Below are positions 37,393-45,260 of a stretch of 64,000 nt of DNA, one piece after another. Within the stretch, counting starts at the first letter, position 1, and each line of letters starts with the position of its first letter. The position numbers and the translations under genes are program-made. The notes below the pieces were generated by a model that made no database searches, was not told the DNA's origin, and worked only from the letters and a program-made list of their open reading frames with translations. Origin of the DNA: Deinococcus peraridilitoris DSM 19664 (lineage in GTDB: Bacteria; Deinococcota; Deinococci; Deinococcales; Deinococcaceae); contig NC_019793.1 of NCBI RefSeq assembly GCF_000317835.1, positions 434,001 to 498,000 of the forward strand, in the 5' to 3' direction.

Positions 37393-39306
37393 ATGGAGTC
37401 TTCGCCCGGCCCGGCCCTGCTGACCGGACGCTACGTGCTCGGCGAACTGATCGGTGAGGGCGGCAGTGCGAAGGTCTACCGCGCGACCGACACTGCCCTG
37501 GCCCGCGATGTCGCGGTGAAGCTCCTGCACGCGCACGTGCTGGAAAATGACCGGCGACGTTTCGAGCGTGAAATCCGGACGCTCGCGCGCGTATCGCATC
37601 CTGGCGTGGTGGCCATTCACGATTTGGGCCGTGATGGGCAAGGCCAACTGTTTTTCACCATGCAGTTGTTGCTGGGCGGACCCCTCAGCGTGCTCGGACC
37701 CCTCGACGGCGCGCCCCAGACGCTGCAGCAGTTCTTCGAAGCGGCCACGTTCGTCGCGCGGACCCTCGACTTCGTGCACGCCAAAGGCGTGATTCACCGC
37801 GACCTGACCCCGCACAACATCCTGCTGGGCGAGGACGGCATTCCCCGGGTCATGGACTTCGGCCTCGTGTACCTCTCCGAAGGCACCCGGGACCTGACCC
37901 GCGCCGGCTACACGCTGGGTACCCCGCAGTACATGGCGCCCGAACAGGCCAAGGGAGGCTTCGTCGGTCCACACAGCGACCTCTACGCCCTCGGCGCGGT
38001 GTTGTACCGGGTGGCCACCGGGCGACCTCCTTTCGACGGTGAAAGCGATCAGGCCGTGCTGTACCAGCACGTCTACGAACGCCCGACACCCCCTCACGAA
38101 GTCAACCCGGCCGTACCTCTGGCCTTGTCTCACACCCTGCTGCAACTGCTGGAAAAACGCCCCGAGGTGCGCCCCGAAAGCGGCGCGCACCTCGCCGAAC
38201 TGCTCCGCCTCGCACGTGATGACGAAGGACGACGGTCCTCCGGGGGGCAGTTTCGAGGTGGTTGGGGGCGTGCAGGCGAGTACCAGGGAGGGCCTCGCGA
38301 CCCCGCCTCCCTGCGCGAACGCTGGAGCGTCACTCTGGGCGGCGAGGTTACCTGGCCTGCAGCCGTGACGGCGGGGGGTCCGGTGATTGCGGTGGGCACC
38401 CGACGCAGCCGCCTTTCGCTGGTGGACCGTTCGGGTCGGCGCTACGCTGACCTGAGCGCCGCGGACGAGGTCACGGCGCCCGCGACCGTCGAAGAGGACC
38501 ACGCCGTGTATGGCTCCTGGGACGGCAGTTTGCGCCGCGTCACGCTGGAAGGGGGCGAGGAGCGCTGGCGGCACAAGACCCGTGCGGAGATCACCGGAGC
38601 CCCCACGTTGTGGCAGGCCCATTACCTCGTCACCTCGCGCGACGGTCACCTGCATTGCGTGGGCCGCGAACGGGGTGATCTGCAGTGGGCATACCGTGCG
38701 GGTGCGCCCATCGCCGCCAGTCCGGTGATCTGGGCCGGCACGGCCTTTGTGGCCGACGAGGAAGGCTGGATTCATGCCGTTGACGCCAGCCTGGGCAGCG
38801 TGCTGTGGAAGGTGCAGCTGAGCACGGTCCACGCCACCCCGGCCCTGGCCCACCTCGGCCCGCGCGAAGCAGCCTTGATCGTGCCCGCGTGGAACGGCGA
38901 GGCGCACGCACTGCACCTGACCCTGCAGCAAGGGCGGCCCACCCTGGCCGAGGAGCCACTGCTCTGGATCTATGACCTCGAACACGAGATGTGGGCGTCT
39001 CCGGCAGCCGACACGCAACGTGTCTACCTGGCCACCTGGGACGGCACTGTGCACGCGCTGACCTTGCGCGGCGCCGATGAGGTGTGGACCCGCAAGCTGC
39101 AGGGCCGCGTCACGGCCAGCCCGGTGCTGGCGGCGGGCACGCTGTACGTTGCCAGCGAGGCCGGCGAGGTCGAGGCTCTCTCGGCGCGTACCGGCGAGGT
39201 GCTGTGGTCGGCCCGCTTCGAGCACGGCGTGCAGGCCACGCCACTGGTGCATGATGGGACGCTTTATGTTGCCTTCATGAACGGTACGTTGCGGGCTTTC
39301 CGGTAG
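37393..39306 (+). CDS. rqkA: Ser/Thr protein kinase with quinoprotein-type beta-propeller (RqkA-like)
   Basis: 637 residues. Kinase domain (about 10-275): G-loop [22 protein letters not shown] (Lys), [11 protein letters not shown] catalytic loop, [13 protein letters not shown]-terminal half (about 320-637) is a PQQ/WD-like propeller of repeated DGSLRRV / [20 protein letters not shown] units. D. radiodurans RqkA (DR2518), a PQQ-responsive kinase linked to DNA-damage resistance, has this architecture. There is no membrane helix between domains, so the sensor would be cytoplasmic. Orthology is inferred from architecture, not alignment. Confidence 0.78.
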   Translation: MESSPGPALLTGRYVLGELIGEGGSAKVYRATDTALARDVAVKLLHAHVLENDRRRFEREIRTLARVSHPGVVAIHDLGRDGQGQLFFTMQLLLGGPLSVLGPLDGAPQTLQQFFEAATFVARTLDFVHAKGVIHRDLTPHNILLGEDGIPRVMDFGLVYLSEGTRDLTRAGYTLGTPQYMAPEQAKGGFVGPHSDLYALGAVLYRVATGRPPFDGESDQAVLYQHVYERPTPPHEVNPAVPLALSHTLLQLLEKRPEVRPESGAHLAELLRLARDDEGRRSSGGQFRGGWGRAGEYQGGPRDPASLRERWSVTLGGEVTWPAAVTAGGPVIAVGTRRSRLSLVDRSGRRYADLSAADEVTAPATVEEDHAVYGSWDGSLRRVTLEGGEERWRHKTRAEITGAPTLWQAHYLVTSRDGHLHCVGRERGDLQWAYRAGAPIAASPVIWAGTAFVADEEGWIHAVDASLGSVLWKVQLSTVHATPALAHLGPREAALIVPAWNGEAHALHLTLQQGRPTLAEEPLLWIYDLEHEMWASPAADTQRVYLATWDGTVHALTLRGADEVWTRKLQGRVTASPVLAAGTLYVASEAGEVEALSARTGEVLWSARFEHGVQATPLVHDGTLYVAFMNGTLRAFR

Positions 39307-39426
39307 CGGACGACTCCAGAGGCATCCAAAGTGACGTTTGCCCGCATATAACCCCAGTAGACTGAGGCATTCGCAAGCCACCCGTCCTTCTGTCCCGTCA
39401 CGCCCGTCAGTTCTCCGGAGGTTGTT

Positions 39427-39693
39427 ATGTTTGGTCTCGGACCCGCAGAAATTATCGTGATCCTGCTCATCGCCCTGGTTGTTTTTGGACCCAAGAAGTT
39501 GCCCGAAATGGGCAAGAGTCTCGGTCAGGGCATTCGTGAATTCCGGCGCAGCACCTCGGGCATCAAGGAAGAACTGGAGTCGAGCTTCCGCGACGATCCC
39601 AAGTCGGTGGCCAGCACCGAAGCGCCCGTCACCCAGACGGTCATCGCCCCCAGCGACAGCGTTCCGGAGATCGAAAAGCGTCCTCAGGCCTGA
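39427..39693 (+). CDS. tatA: Sec-independent translocase protein TatA
   Basis: 88 residues: one N-terminal membrane helix (GLGPAEIIVILLIALVVF), the PKKLPEMGKSLGQGIREFRR amphipathic helix with conserved FGPKKLP, and an acidic tail. Forms the pore-like part of the Tat system, moving folded proteins across the membrane. Start with TCCGGAGGTTGTT upstream. No tatB/C adjacent. Confidence 0.95.
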   Translation: MFGLGPAEIIVILLIALVVFGPKKLPEMGKSLGQGIREFRRSTSGIKEELESSFRDDPKSVASTEAPVTQTVIAPSDSVPEIEKRPQA

Positions 39694-39703
39694 AGGACAC
39701 ATG

Positions 39704-39750
39704 AGGACACAAGGAAGCGCCCGCAATTTGCGGGCGCTTCCTTGTGTCCT
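39704..39750. terminator. Terminator of tatA
   Basis: Hairpin with 22-bp arms beginning AGGACACAAGGAAGCGCCC and loop ATT, 11 bp after the stop. Very stable; no U-run. Confidence 0.75.
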
Positions 39751-39853
39751 TCCGGGCTGCTGAGTGTAGACCTGCACATCAGGGTCGCGCCAGATCCTCA
39801 TCAAGCGCAGAGGCAGCCGCCCCCCCATGATTTCCCCGGTAGAATGAGACGAT

Positions 39854-40468
39854 ATGAATTTCGGTGAGTATATTGACCCAAGTTATTTGATCAAAACCTT
39901 TTCGTATGTAGGACTCTTTGGCATCGTTTTTGCTGAAACGGGTCTGTTGATCGGCTTTTTCCTTCCCGGGGACACGTTGCTCCTGACGGCAGGTATCTTC
40001 GCTGCCCGCGGTGACGTCACGCTGTTCGGCGTCATCCTCTCCTGCTTTCTGGGCGCGGTCATCGGCAACTCGGTCGGTTACTACATCGGGCACCGCTTCG
40101 GTCCCGCTGTGTTTTCACGGCAGGACAGCCGCATCTTCAAACCCGAATACGTCGAGAAAACCCGCGGCTATTTCGAGCGTTACGGCGCCCTGACCCTGAT
40201 CATTTCGCGCTTTGTGCCCATCGTCCGGACGTTCGTGCCCACCATGGCGGGAGCCGGGCGCATGGATTTCCGCCTGTTCACGCTGTACAACGTGATCGGC
40301 GCCCTGATCTGGTGCACCACCGTGCCGGCCGCCGGCTATTACCTCGGGCGGCTCTTTCCGCCGGAAGTGCTCGACAAATACATCCTGGCGATCATTCTCG
40401 GTGTCATCGTGGTGTCCGGACTGTCGGTCGCGGTAGAGCTGCTTCGCCGTCGGGTCAAGGCGTCCTGA
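39854..40468 (+). CDS. DedA-family membrane protein
   Basis: 204 residues of the SNARE-associated/DedA family (membrane lipid scramblases and flippases, e.g. for undecaprenyl phosphate). Contains FAETGLLIGFFLPGDTLLL, with the conserved E and FxPGD, and YGALTLIISRFVPIVRTFVP with the G-x-x-x-[VIFMT]-x-x-x-x-R-F-x-P motif. About four to five membrane helices. Alone between tatA and comM. Confidence 0.9.
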   Translation: MNFGEYIDPSYLIKTFSYVGLFGIVFAETGLLIGFFLPGDTLLLTAGIFAARGDVTLFGVILSCFLGAVIGNSVGYYIGHRFGPAVFSRQDSRIFKPEYVEKTRGYFERYGALTLIISRFVPIVRTFVPTMAGAGRMDFRLFTLYNVIGALIWCTTVPAAGYYLGRLFPPEVLDKYILAIILGVIVVSGLSVAVELLRRRVKAS

Positions 40469-40604
40469 ATTCGCGTTCTCAACGCATCCAGCAGGCGGGC
40501 GGCGAATATTCGCCGCCCGCGATTTTTTTCCGCTCTAGCATGACGACCATGCCTGCCTCCCCCACCGATCCGTTCGTTGCCTCCCTCCCCCTGGACGTGC
40601 CCTG

Positions 40605-41582
40605 ATGCTGGCAACTGCAACCAGTGTCGCCCTGGTGGGCGTGGACGCCCTGCCCGTCACGGTCGAGGTCGATGTCTCTCCCGGTCTGCCGGCTTTCAAC
40701 GTAGTGGGACTGCCCGACCAGGCCGTCAGCGAAGCGCGTGAACGGGTACGGGCCGCCATTCGCAACAGCGGTCTGCCGTTTCCGGCAGCGCGCATCACCG
40801 TGAACCTGGCCCCGGCAGACCTGCGCAAGGAAGGCCCGGTGTTCGATCTGCCCATCGCCCTGGGCCTGCTGGCCGCCAGTGGCCACCTGCCCCCGCAGGC
40901 GCTGCACCACCTGCTGACAGCGGGGGAGCTGGCACTGGACGGCAGTTTGCGGACAATTCCTGGCGCCGTCAACCTGGCGATCAAAGCCGACAGCCTGGGG
41001 GCGCAGGTGCTGGTGCCGCTCGGCAACGCTTCAGAAGCAGCCCTGATCGAGGGGACACAGGTGTTCGGGGCGGGCACGCTGCTCGAAGCCCTGAGTCACC
41101 TGCTGGGAACAGCGCCCATCGCGCCGACGCAGGCGGTGCTGCCTCCTCCCTCCACCGATTGCAGGGTGTGTCTCAGCGACATCAAAGGGCAGGCGCAAGC
41201 CAAACGGGCCCTCGAAATTGCGCTGGCAGGCGGACACAACCTGCTGCTGATCGGCTCACCGGGCAGTGGAAAGACCATGCTGGCACGGCGGGCGGCGTCG
41301 CTGCTGCCTCCCCTCAGCCGTGCCGAGGCACTGGAAGTGATGCGCATTCACAGCGCAGCCGGCCTGCTGACCAGCCGCCACAACCTGCGCAGTGAGCCTC
41401 CCTACCGGGCACCACACTCGACGGTTTCCGACGCCGGGCTGATTGGCGGAGGCAGTGTGCCCAAACCTGGTGAGGTCAGCCTCGCCCACCGGGGCGTGCT
41501 GTTTCTCGACGAGTTCCCGGAATTTTCGCGCAAAGCGCTCGAAAGCCTGCGTCAGCCCCTCGAAGACGGCTGTCCAGTTTGA
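40605..41582 (+). pseudogene. comM: ComM/YifB Mg-chelatase-like ATPase, truncated by prophage
   Basis: ComM is a hexameric helicase for branch migration in natural transformation, normally about 500 residues. Here 325 codons remain: YifB N-domain ([20 protein letters not shown]), Walker [14 protein letters not shown], and Walker [21 protein letters not shown]. After QPLEDG the sequence turns into unrelated CPV and a stop, while ComM normally continues through the sensor and C-terminal domains. The break coincides with the start of prophage genes, so transformation-related function is probably lost unless the prophage excises. Confidence 0.9.
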
Positions 41583-41592
41583 GGATTAAAGA

Positions 41593-41610
41593 GGGTGCTT
41601 AGGAGCACCC
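41593..41610 (+). promoter_or_regulatory. RBS-sequestering hairpin
   Basis: GGGTGCT-TAGG-AGCACCC (7-4-7) sits directly before the GTG at 41611; the only RBS (AGGAG, 41601-41605) is in its loop and right arm. It might modulate translation or be a terminator reading into the junction. Confidence 0.35.
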
Positions 41611-41808
41611 GTGCTGCAGCTTGATGACCTTCCCTACCCTGTTCGTTTGCATGTGCGTCAGCATGGCCGGGCGTTCGCCTGGTGGATGTACAACGCGAAG
41701 CAGCTGCGCCGTACTCTGACGGATCCGGATCCGCTGGTGGTGTTCGAGGTGATCGGCGTGGAGGTGGCGGGCGTGATCGTGCCGGTCTCCATGGTGCGGG
41801 GTGTCTGA
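41611..41808 (+). CDS. Small phage hypothetical protein
   Basis: 65 residues, GTG start (VLQLDDLPYPVRLHVRQHGR), closest prophage gene to the comM junction. Ends with a hydrophobic strand VGVEV-like segment (EVIGVEVAGVIVPVSMVRGV). No family recognised. RBS AGGAG lies within a hairpin. Confidence 0.5.
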   Translation: MLQLDDLPYPVRLHVRQHGRAFAWWMYNAKQLRRTLTDPDPLVVFEVIGVEVAGVIVPVSMVRGV

Positions 41809-41829
41809 CTTGCCGGCCTGAGGCTCTGG

Positions 41830-42069
41830 TCAGTCGGGTTCATACTCCAGTACATCGTTGGGCGTAAAAGTTTTTTTGGTGATCCTCGCGAGAGCGTTGA
41901 GGATGTCATCGACCGTGTCGAGGCTGGGTAAGCGGTCTCCACGGACGATGGCGTAGAGCTGGGCGGGTTTGATGGTTTTGACCTCCTGCGCGAGACGGTA
42001 GGCGGACACGTCGTTGTCGTGGAGGAGTTCGCGCAGGCGGACTCTGAGCACGCGGCTACTGTACGTCAT
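41830..42069 (-). CDS. Cro/CI-like helix-turn-helix regulator
   Basis: 79 residues with one XRE HTH (LRELLHDNDVSAYRLAQEV through KPAQLYAIVRGDRLPSLDTV). Lacks the CI C-terminal dimerisation/cleavage domain, so a Cro-like or single-domain repressor. Faces away from the early operon across a 80-bp control region with GTATAC repeats, the usual position for a phage lysogeny regulator. Confidence 0.85.
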   Translation of the reverse strand: MTYSSRVLRVRLRELLHDNDVSAYRLAQEVKTIKPAQLYAIVRGDRLPSLDTVDDILNALARITKKTFTPNDVLEYEPD

Positions 42070-42096
42070 GTATACTTCACCTCAGGTATAGTATAC
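42070..42096. promoter_or_regulatory. Early control region with GTATAC operators
   Basis: Inverted repeat TATAC-N10-GTATA (42071-42090) plus another GTATAC (42091-42096), next to the regulator start codon and upstream of the early genes. TATACT/TATAGT hexamers could be -10 boxes in either direction. Likely regulator binding site; inferred. Confidence 0.5.
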
Positions 42097-42149
42097 TGTA
42101 AGTCAAGTAATTAGGCCGCTACTCCCTCTTGTAGAGCGCTGGAGAAGAA

Positions 42150-42464
42150 ATGAACACACGTACATTCCGCGTCGGCAACATGGACAACTACTTCTCCCCA
42201 GAGAACCACATGCCAGCCATCATCGCAGAGGCCGAAACCCACGAGTACGCCGTGTACGGCCCGCTTGACAAGCTCTGCGCCCAGATGGTCGCTGAGGACT
42301 TCGCGGCCAAGAATTTCGACCGCTTCGAGTACCCGAACTCGTTCGACCTTCTCATTTGGGAAGACGGCACTCCAGATGTCGCGTACCGCGTGTACGTCGA
42401 AGTCAGAAGCGAACCTGTGTTCGACGGGAGTGCGCGCCGAATCGACACACCGCTCAATAAGTAA
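42150..42464 (+). CDS. Phage early hypothetical protein
   Basis: 104 residues starting MNTRTFRVGNMDNYFSPENH, RBS GGAGAAGA. Acidic, with aromatic-rich strands (EYAVYGPLDKLCAQMVAEDF, VAYRVYVEVRSEPVFD). No known domain. First gene of the rightward early operon. Confidence 0.6.
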   Translation: MNTRTFRVGNMDNYFSPENHMPAIIAEAETHEYAVYGPLDKLCAQMVAEDFAAKNFDRFEYPNSFDLLIWEDGTPDVAYRVYVEVRSEPVFDGSARRIDTPLNK

Positions 42465-42489
42465 CCTTATCGACCCACCGGAGGAACGA

Positions 42490-43263
42490 ATGACACTCAC
42501 CGTAGGCTCGCTCTTTTCAGGCATCGGAGGTCTGGAACTCGGCCTGGAATGGGCCGGGATGCGGACCATCTGGCAATGCGAAATCGACCCCTTCGCCCGC
42601 GCGGTGCTGGAAAAGCACTGGCCGAACGTCCCGAGGTTCACCGATGTACGAGACATCACCGCCGCCACTGTTCCCCGACCTGATGTCCTCTGTGGAGGAT
42701 TCCCCTGCCAACCCCACAGCAGCGCCGGCAAGCGGCTCGCGAGTGACGACGAACGCGACCTCTGGGGTGAGTACGCCCGAATCATTGGCGAGCTTGAGCC
42801 TCAATGGGTCGTGGCTGAAAACGTACCAGGGCTTTTATCAAGCGAAGCTGGACGGTTCTTTGGAAGAGTTCTCCGGGACTTGGCCGCGCTCGGGTATGAC
42901 GCGGAGTGGGACTGCATACCGGCTGCAGCCGTCGGTGCCCCGCACATCCGTGACCGCGTGTTCATTGTTGCCTACCCCCGTGGCAGTGGACGCGAAGGAT
43001 ACGCGGAACTGCACCGTCAAACGCCGCCCAGGGTCTACGGCCAGCATCGGAGTGACCTTGACGGACTGGGTGAGGCTCAACACCGAGCGCAAGAGGCTCA
43101 CACCGTCCTTCGTGGAATGGATGATGTTGCTTCCCGCCGAGTGGACCGACTTAGGACCATCGGTAACGCCGTCTCGCCCAAAGTCGCGCAAGTTATCGGG
43201 CAGCGAATCATAGCTGCCCACACCGCCCTACTACAGGACAACAACAGCGAAAGGACACCATGA
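42490..43263 (+). CDS. C5-cytosine DNA methyltransferase (phage, orphan)
   Basis: 257 residues, ATG preceded by GGAGGAACG. All core motifs are present: I LFSGIGGLELGLEWAG, II QCEIDPFARAVL, IV CGGFPCQPHSSAGK with catalytic Cys, VI VVAENVPGLL, VIII HIRDRVFIVAYP, IX/X RLRTIGNAVSPKVAQVI. The target-recognition region between VIII and IX is only about 50 residues, much shorter than usual. No restriction enzyme nearby, so self-protection or regulation of phage DNA is likely. Nearly the whole gene is overlapped by a second open frame (42644-43213). Stop overlaps the next gene (ATGA). Confidence 0.9.
   Translation: MTLTVGSLFSGIGGLELGLEWAGMRTIWQCEIDPFARAVLEKHWPNVPRFTDVRDITAATVPRPDVLCGGFPCQPHSSAGKRLASDDERDLWGEYARIIGELEPQWVVAENVPGLLSSEAGRFFGRVLRDLAALGYDAEWDCIPAAAVGAPHIRDRVFIVAYPRGSGREGYAELHRQTPPRVYGQHRSDLDGLGEAQHRAQEAHTVLRGMDDVASRRVDRLRTIGNAVSPKVAQVIGQRIIAAHTALLQDNNSERTP
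42644..43213 (+). CDS. Overprinted +1-frame ORF inside the methyltransferase gene
   Basis: A 189-codon open frame lying wholly inside the methyltransferase gene in a different frame. Its sequence (LFPDLMSSVEDSPANPT, EEFSGTWPRSGMTRSGTAYR, SLLPTPVAVDAK, TPSFVEWMMLLPAEWTDLGP) resembles a recurrent phage protein type I know from annotation, marked by SGTWPRSGM, LLPTP and FVEWLMGFPxGWTDL blocks. Those blocks align exactly over methyltransferase motifs IV, VIII and IX/X, so both frames look constrained. No clear RBS at its ATG. It may be a real overprinted protein, or a by-product of codon constraint. Confidence 0.4.
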   Translation: MYETSPPPLFPDLMSSVEDSPANPTAAPASGSRVTTNATSGVSTPESLASLSLNGSWLKTYQGFYQAKLDGSLEEFSGTWPRSGMTRSGTAYRLQPSVPRTSVTACSLLPTPVAVDAKDTRNCTVKRRPGSTASIGVTLTDWVRLNTERKRLTPSFVEWMMLLPAEWTDLGPSVTPSRPKSRKLSGSES

Positions 43264-43718
43264 CCTACGATTCACGACCCGACACGCACGAACACATCAA
43301 CCAAGTCCGCGCCTACCTCATGCGCGCCACGCACGAACTCCTCTACCGCAGCGAAGAACACGACCGCAGCAAACTCCTCAGCCCCGAAGTCGAAGTCTTC
43401 AACCGGGTCACGCCACGACTGCGAGAACTGACGTACGGCTCAGCAGAGTACAAAGCCAGCCTCGCAGAGATGGGAGAAGCCCTCACGCACCACTACCAGC
43501 ACAACCGGCACCACCCGGAGTACCACGAGAACGGCATCAAGGACATGAACCTGATTGACGTGCTGGAGATGCTGTGCGACTGGGCGGCAGCGTGCAAGCG
43601 TCATGCGGATGGCGACATCTACAAGTCCATCCGCATGAACGCTGAGCGCTTTGGGTTCAGCGCTGAGTTCGAGCGGCTGCTGAATAACACCGTCGAAGCG
43701 CTCGACCTTCGCGCCTGA
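43260..43718 (+). CDS. DUF5662-family phage protein
   Basis: 152 residues, helical and His-rich: SEEHDRSKLLSPEVEVFNRV, HHYQHNRHHPEYHENGIKDM, NLIDVLEMLCDWAAACKRHA. The paired HD and H-x-x-x-N-R-H-H-P motifs suggest a metal-binding HD-like hydrolase fold, although enzyme activity is not established for this family. Start overlaps the methyltransferase stop. Typical phage early gene. Confidence 0.85.
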   Translation: MTYDSRPDTHEHINQVRAYLMRATHELLYRSEEHDRSKLLSPEVEVFNRVTPRLRELTYGSAEYKASLAEMGEALTHHYQHNRHHPEYHENGIKDMNLIDVLEMLCDWAAACKRHADGDIYKSIRMNAERFGFSAEFERLLNNTVEALDLRA

Positions 43719-43737
43719 CTTTAAGGTCTATACGCCG

Positions 43738-43811
43738 AATGGGGCACATAACGCTGTCTGCCCCATTAATCGCCCCAATTCGCCCCATTCATCGCCCCAA
43801 TGTGTCCCATT
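43738..43811. repeat. Phased GCCCCA(A/T)T iteron-like array
   Basis: Four direct copies of GCCCCATT/GCCCCAAT at 43760, 43772, 43782 and 43794, a fifth with one change at 43804, and one inverted copy AATGGGGC at 43738. Spacing is 10-12 bp, about one helical turn. Lies in the only sizeable gap of the early operon (43719-43882). Confidence 0.7.
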
Positions 43812-43882
43812 CAATCAGCGTCAAGGCGGCAATCAATCAAACAAAATTCTCGCGTCCCAGACGACAAGAAACGGAGTTCGCT

Positions 43883-44284
43883 ATGACTCAGCAGGAAAAC
43901 AAGCAAGCAATGACGCCAGCAATGGCCCGCGAGCTGCTGGAGAATGCCACGCCGGGCCCGTGGAGCTACGACCGCCCCAGTGGCCTCTCCTATGGCGACC
44001 ACGGAACCGTCGAGGAATACGCCGAGTACTACGAGATTCAGAATGAGAATTGCACTGTGGTGGCCTCTCTAGCCGCTGATCATGGTGACGTTCGACTGCT
44101 GGCAAGCGCGCCTGACCTCGCCCGCCTGGTCATCGAGCAGGCCCGGCGAATCAGTAGCCTTGAGGCTTCCCTGCTGGCTATCTGCGGCACGGACACCACG
44201 CCCGAGTACACCGGCCCGCACGACGACCACCTCACCACACCACGCGAGATTGCCCGTAGTGCGCTCGGAATCGACGGACTGTAG
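43883..44284 (+). CDS. Ea22-like phage protein
   Basis: 133 residues. TPAMARELLENATPGPWSYD and GDVRLLASAPDLARLVIEQA are the two hallmark blocks of the Ea22/ead-type phage proteins of unknown role. ATG at 43883 has GGAG upstream. Follows the iteron-like array by 71 bp, so it may be the first gene of a separate transcript. Confidence 0.8.
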   Translation: MTQQENKQAMTPAMARELLENATPGPWSYDRPSGLSYGDHGTVEEYAEYYEIQNENCTVVASLAADHGDVRLLASAPDLARLVIEQARRISSLEASLLAICGTDTTPEYTGPHDDHLTTPREIARSALGIDGL

Positions 44285-44294
44285 GGGGTATTTG

Positions 44295-44552
44295 ATGGAC
44301 CATTCAGACCTCAAACTTGTCCGACGCCCGTTCTTCCACACTGCCCAGGATGGCCGCATCACCATCATTCGAGACGTTCCTACGACCGTTTACAGCAACT
44401 TGGAAGGCGAGGAGTCCCTGAGCTACATCCCAGAGGTCGCAGAGCGCGTGTACACGATGCTGGGTAGCAGCGAGCCGTTCAATGCGGACGGCGTGCGGGT
44501 GCTGTACTACACAACTCCTGTGCCCTCTGATGGGCCGCTCTACAGCCAATAA
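44295..44552 (+). CDS. Phage early hypothetical protein
   Basis: 85 residues starting MDHSDLKLVRRPFFHTAQDG; RBS AGGGGGTA. Contains ESLSYIPEVAERVYTMLGSS; no recognised domain. Ten bp after the Ea22-like gene. Confidence 0.6.
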   Translation: MDHSDLKLVRRPFFHTAQDGRITIIRDVPTTVYSNLEGEESLSYIPEVAERVYTMLGSSEPFNADGVRVLYYTTPVPSDGPLYSQ

Positions 44553-44565
44553 GAACGGAACGACG

Positions 44566-44868
44566 ATGCCGCGAGCCCGGCGCAAGCAAAAGACCCCAGA
44601 CGAAGAAATCGGCGAGTGGCTTTGGTTTCTCTCGATTCGAGATGACGGGTTCTACCTCGTGAATGAACGTCGGTTTCTCACGCGCGAACTGGCCGAACAG
44701 CATGGGCAGAAGGTGCGCCGAAAAGTCCACGTGAAGCCGCATCTCAAAGGCCAGGTACACGAGGAAATCATTCACGTGACGGCGTACGACCCGCAGCCGA
44801 TGACCTTCCGTCAGATTCAAAACTTTATGCGTGCGACTGCTTGGCAGCAGGGTCGAAACGCACTCTAA
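44566..44868 (+). CDS. Phage early basic protein
   Basis: 100 residues starting MPRARRKQKTPDEEIGEWLW, weak RBS (CGGAACGACG). Strongly basic middle (GQKVRRKVHVKPHLKGQV), compatible with nucleic-acid binding. Not recognised. Confidence 0.6.
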   Translation: MPRARRKQKTPDEEIGEWLWFLSIRDDGFYLVNERRFLTRELAEQHGQKVRRKVHVKPHLKGQVHEEIIHVTAYDPQPMTFRQIQNFMRATAWQQGRNAL

Positions 44869-44883
44869 GAGAGGAAGTACGAC

Positions 44884-45087
44884 ATGTCACGAATGACACG
44901 CATGAACACACTGATTCAGGAACTTAGCGAGGCAGCGCGGCAGGTGCTCGACACCGATAAATTGCGCACGGAGCACGGCGCTGAGCCTATTTGGAATCGT
45001 ATGCAGGACCAAGCGATGCAGCGTCTTCAAAAAGCCCGCGATGAGTTTGAGGCGTGGAACGCCGCGTACCCGCACACCGACGACTGA
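44884..45087 (+). CDS. Small phage helical protein
   Basis: 67 residues, predicted two-helix coil (TLIQELSEAARQVLDTDKLR and DQAMQRLQKARDEFEAWNAA). RBS GAGAGGAAGTACGAC. Unknown function. Confidence 0.6.
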   Translation: MSRMTRMNTLIQELSEAARQVLDTDKLRTEHGAEPIWNRMQDQAMQRLQKARDEFEAWNAAYPHTDD

Positions 45088-45104
45088 GTAGGAGAGGTAG
45101 TACC

Positions 45105-45260
45105 GTGCATCCAAATGACAAGGTGGCCCAGCGACGAGAACGCAAAAAGGCCAATCGTGAAAAACGCCGCGAAGAGCAGCTTGAGCGTGAATGGCATCGA
45201 GAAATGCTCGAACTGTATAAGTCAGAAACGCCTAAAGACGAGCGGGTAAGGGGAGTATGA
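45105..45260 (+). CDS. Small phage charged protein
   Basis: 51 residues from GTG 45105, RBS GGAGAGGTAGTACC. Extremely charged helix (RRERKKANREKRREEQLERE), then WHREMLELYKSETPKDERV. Overlaps the next start by 4 bp (ATGA). Unknown. Confidence 0.55.
   Translation: MHPNDKVAQRRERKKANREKRREEQLEREWHREMLELYKSETPKDERVRGV

Noticed and set aside
37351..39828. 825-codon minus-strand frame opposite the kinase and tatA
   Set aside because: Runs antisense through two well-recognised genes and has no family signature.
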